Origin: Abelmoschus esculentus
Lineage: Eukaryota; Streptophyta; Magnoliopsida; Malvales; Malvaceae
Direction: 5' to 3'
DNA length: 64,000 nt
NCBI GenBank assembly: GCA_035048815.1
Contig: JAUCBN010000037.1
Span: 14,598,001 to 14,662,000, forward strand
Each line of letters starts with the position of its first letter. Position 1 is the stretch's first letter. The notes under the pieces are model-generated. The model was not told the origin of the DNA and did no database searches. It saw only the letters and a program-made list of their open reading frames with translations. Position numbers and translations under genes: made by a program. Below, piece by piece: positions 61,065 through 64,000 of this stretch.

Positions 61065-62519
61065 TCAGACAAGATCTCTGACATGATGCAATCCAATATT
61101 GTATGTTAACTTCTCAAATGGAGCAGTAGGGAGCGCCTTAGTAAATAGTTCTGCCAAATTATCACATGAATGAATTTGTTGCACATCAATATCTTCATTC
61201 TTTTGTAGATCATGAGTGAAGAAGAATTTTGGTGAGATGTGTTTTTTTCTATCACCCTTTATGTATCCTTCCTTAAGTTGGGCGATACATGCTGTATTAT
61301 CCTCATATAAGACTGTCGGAGAAATTTTTCGAAAGAGTAAACCACAATTTTCTCGAATATTTTGGGTTACAGACCTTAACCACACACATTCACGACTAGC
61401 CTCATGGATAGCCAAAATCTCAGCATGATTAGAAGAAGTGGCGGTAATAGTTTGTTTCATTGAACACTAAGAAATTGTTGTACCACCGTATGTAAATACA
61501 TAACCAGTCTGTGATCGAGCATTATGAGGATCAGATAAGTATCCTGCATCCGCAAAACCGATCAATTCTGTTTTGGATATATTAGAAAAAAATAATCCCA
61601 TGTCTTTCATACCTTGAAGATAACGAAATATATGTTTAACCCCATTCAGTTTCTTCGGGTTGGACATGAGCTAAATCTTGCCAACAAATTGACAGCGAAT
61701 GATATATCAGGTCATGTATGACTAGAAAGATACATCAAAGCACCAATAGCACTTAAGTATGGAACTTCTGGACCAAGAATGTCCTCATCCTTCCCTCGAG
61801 GACGGAATGGATCTTTGTTGACATCAAGTGACCTAACAACCATGGGGGTGCTCAACGGATGTGCGTTATGCATGTAAAACTTCTTTATCATTTTTTTCTA
61901 TGTATGTTGATTGATGCACAAGGATTCCATCCTTTAAGTGCTCAATATGTAATCAAAGACAGAATCTTGTTTTTCCGAGATCTTTCATTTCAAATTCTTT
62001 CTTTAAATATTCTACTGTTAAAGAGACCTCTTCAGGAGTTCCAATGATATTCAAATCATCAACATACACGACAATAATGACGAATACGGAGCTAAACCTC
62101 TTAATAAAAATGCATGGGGAAATTGGATCATTCTTATAGCCTTCCGCTAATAAGTATTCACTGAGGCGATTATACCACATGCGCCCAGATTGTTTTAATC
62201 CATAAAGGGATCTATTCAATTTAATTGAATAATGTTCTCGAGAACCTGAATTAACCGCTTCAGGCAGTTTAAATCCTTCCGAAAGTTTCATATAAATATC
62301 ATTATCAAGAGGCCCATATAGATAGGCTGTAACAACATCCATTAAGCGAAAATGAAGTCTTTCTTTTACTGCCAGACTAATCAAAAATCGAAAAGTGGTT
62401 GCATCCACCACTAGGGAATATGTCTCTACATAATCAATTCCAGGTCTTTGTGAAAATCCTTGTGCAACCAAACGAGCTTTATATCTCGCAATTTCCCGTT
62501 TTTCATTTCTCTTTCTCAC
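61065..62519 (-). pseudogene. Copia RT and RNase H, decayed
   Basis: RT (62519-61953) shows ARYKARLVAQGFSQRPGIDY, LNRSLYGLKQSGRMWYNRL and the catalytic YVDDL, then is interrupted after EFEMKDLG. RNase H pieces follow: FADAGYLSDPHNARSQTGYV up to a TAG in place of a Trp codon near 61464, then KQTITATSSNHAEI, EDNTACIAQLKEG and the tail LAELFTKALP. At least one stop and one frameshift separate the pieces, so the enzyme is not functional. Confidence 0.88.
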
Positions 62520-64000
62520 AAAGACCCATTTATACCCCTTACACCTTCTGGTGTACGAACTACAGGCCCAAAGACTTCTCTTTTTGAAAGAGATTTGAGT
62601 TCCGCTTCAATTGCCTTTTTCCATTTTGGCCAATCATCTCTTTGCTTACATTGTCCAATTGACAATGGTTCATGATCCACATTATCATCCAAAATCTCTA
62701 GTGCTATATTGCATGCAAAAGTATTATCAACATCAGTTTTATTTCGGTTCCATTTGTTACCAGACATGACATAATTTATAGAGATCTCATCATTATCAGG
62801 TACCTGAGTCATGTCTGATGTCTCTTCTGAAGACCTTTTAATCTCTTCTCGAGATATTTCATGATTCGTTGATTCCATAATTGGACCATCACAGGATATA
62901 ACTCCTTTTCTTTTTCGAGGAATCTTATCTTTGGAACCTACTGGTCTACCACGCTTCAAGCGTGTGTTTGACTCATTAGCAACTAGAGTTTGTCCTTCTG
63001 GGACATCAATTTTAACAGGAGCATTCACAGCTAGAATATGTGACATAGTCATTCTTTTAGGGTCAACAAAAGCATCTGGCAATTGGTTTGCTATGTTTTA
63101 CAAATGAATTATCCTTTGAACTTTTAGATCACATTGTTGGGTAAGTGGATCAAAGTGAGATAACGATAATTCATTCCAACTTATTCCATTTCCCAGCTGT
63201 TTATTTTCTTCCCGTAATGTCGGGAAAACCGATTCTTTAAAATGATAATCGGCAAATTGAGCTGTAAATAAATTCCCCATCAAAGGCTCAAGATATTTAA
63301 TTATCGAGGGGAATTCAAATCCGACATATATCGTCAATCTCCATTGAGGACCCATCTTTGCGCGTTGTGGTGGAGCAATCGGAACATAAACCGCACATAC
63401 AAAAATTCTAAGATGGGAAATATTTGGTTCTTGACCAAAAACCATTTGTAATGGGGAGAAATTATGATAACTTACTGGCCTGATGCGAATCAGTGATGCC
63501 GCATGTAAAATGGCATGCCCCAAGCAGAAATTGGTAGTTTGGACTTCATCAATAACGGTCTTGTAATTAATTGAAGTCGTTTAATAAATGATTCTGCAAG
63601 ACCATTTTGTGTATGAACATGAGCTACAGGATGTTCAACATAAATTCCAATCGACATGCAAAAATCATCAAAAAGCCTTAGAAGTAAATTCACCAGCATT
63701 ATCAAGACGAATTGTCTTTATAGGAGAATCTGGAAAATGTGCTCATAGTTTAATTAATTGAGCAAGTAACCTCGCAAATGCCAAATTGCGGGTCGATAAC
63801 AAGGATATATTTGACCATCTAGTCGATGCATCAATTAAAACCATAAAATATCTAAATGGTCCACAAGAAGGGTGTATGGGCCCACATATATCACCCTGTA
63901 TCCATTCTAGAAAGTTAATAGATTCATAATCTATTTTAGCTGGTGATGGTCGAGTAATTAATTTGCCTTGAGAGCAAGCATCACATAAAAAGGCATTACT
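62520..64000 (-). pseudogene. Copia integrase and linker, decayed
   Basis: Minus-strand pieces in different frames. Near 63600 there is HTQNGLAESFIKRLQLI of the integrase core. From 63523 to 63098 there is the integrase C-terminal region (HNFSPLQMVFGQEP, LRIFVCAVYVPI). From 63082 to 62516 there is a linker with LKRGRPVGSKDK and WPKWKKAIEAEL leading to RT. The core continues past the window end. It is broken by several frameshifts. Confidence 0.85.

Larger units (their letters stand above)
60573..64000 (-). mobile_element. Ty1-copia retrotransposon, decayed, cut by window end
   Basis: Runs on the minus strand. It comprises the 3' LTR (61037-60573), a purine tract (ATGAGGGGGAGTAAAA) just upstream of it, then RNase H, RT and integrase in copia order leaving the window at 64000. 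Reading frames are broken many times. Its sequence differs clearly from the 41-46 kb element, so it is another lineage and looks older. The 5' LTR and gag are outside the window. Confidence 0.9.

Overview
The window is nuclear DNA of a higher plant. It is AT-rich and gene-sparse. The genes carry GT-AG introns, encode plant-specific families and are embedded in LTR retrotransposons, MITEs and a SINE. The host families and the style of the repeats suggest a eudicot, possibly a Malvaceae/cotton-type genome; that placement is an inference and was not checked.

Layout. 0.6-5.0 kb (-): an intact OBERON4-type PHD-finger gene with a coding minisatellite. 8.5-9.9 kb (-): an intact one-exon BAHD acyltransferase of the malonyltransferase type. 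10-17.8 kb: repeats, namely a decayed gypsy-type LTR holding a MULE-type MITE and a copia-like LTR piece, then a tRNA-derived SINE and a foldback element. 18.0-24.7 kb (-): a 14-exon gene for a plastid-type alpha-amylase whose GH13 domain is fused to a ~450-residue coiled coil. All 14 exons join in frame to 965 residues, with a 5'UTR intron upstream. 25.4-28.4 kb: foldback elements and a copia-like LTR relic. 29.6-31.5 kb (+): two small genes of unknown function. 31.5-37.3 kb: two probable solo LTRs, one 4 kb long with a 5-bp target duplication, with a tiny membrane ORF between them.

37.7-54.0 kb: a tandem segmental duplication carrying a short matrix metalloproteinase (MMP) gene. The first copy has an intact reading frame, and a Ty1-copia (TNT1/Tork-like) element sits just downstream of it. 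The second copy is a pseudogene broken by a hAT-type insertion, a deletion, an intron-like insertion and loss of a zinc ligand. LINE, hAT and DNA-transposon debris lies between the copies. 54.1-59.7 kb: two LTRs of one gypsy-type family in opposite orientation. 60.6-64.0 kb (-): the 3' end of a decayed Ty1-copia element that runs out of the window.

The genes do not form a pathway. OBE4 acts in chromatin and meristem control, the BAHD enzyme in phenolic conjugation, the amylase in plastid starch turnover and the MMP in extracellular proteolysis. I see no operon, CRISPR array or rRNA gene. The most interesting points are the coiled-coil/GH13 fusion, the MMP pair with a possible newly formed intron, and a GTATCGATAC palindrome that recurs in several unlinked LTRs.
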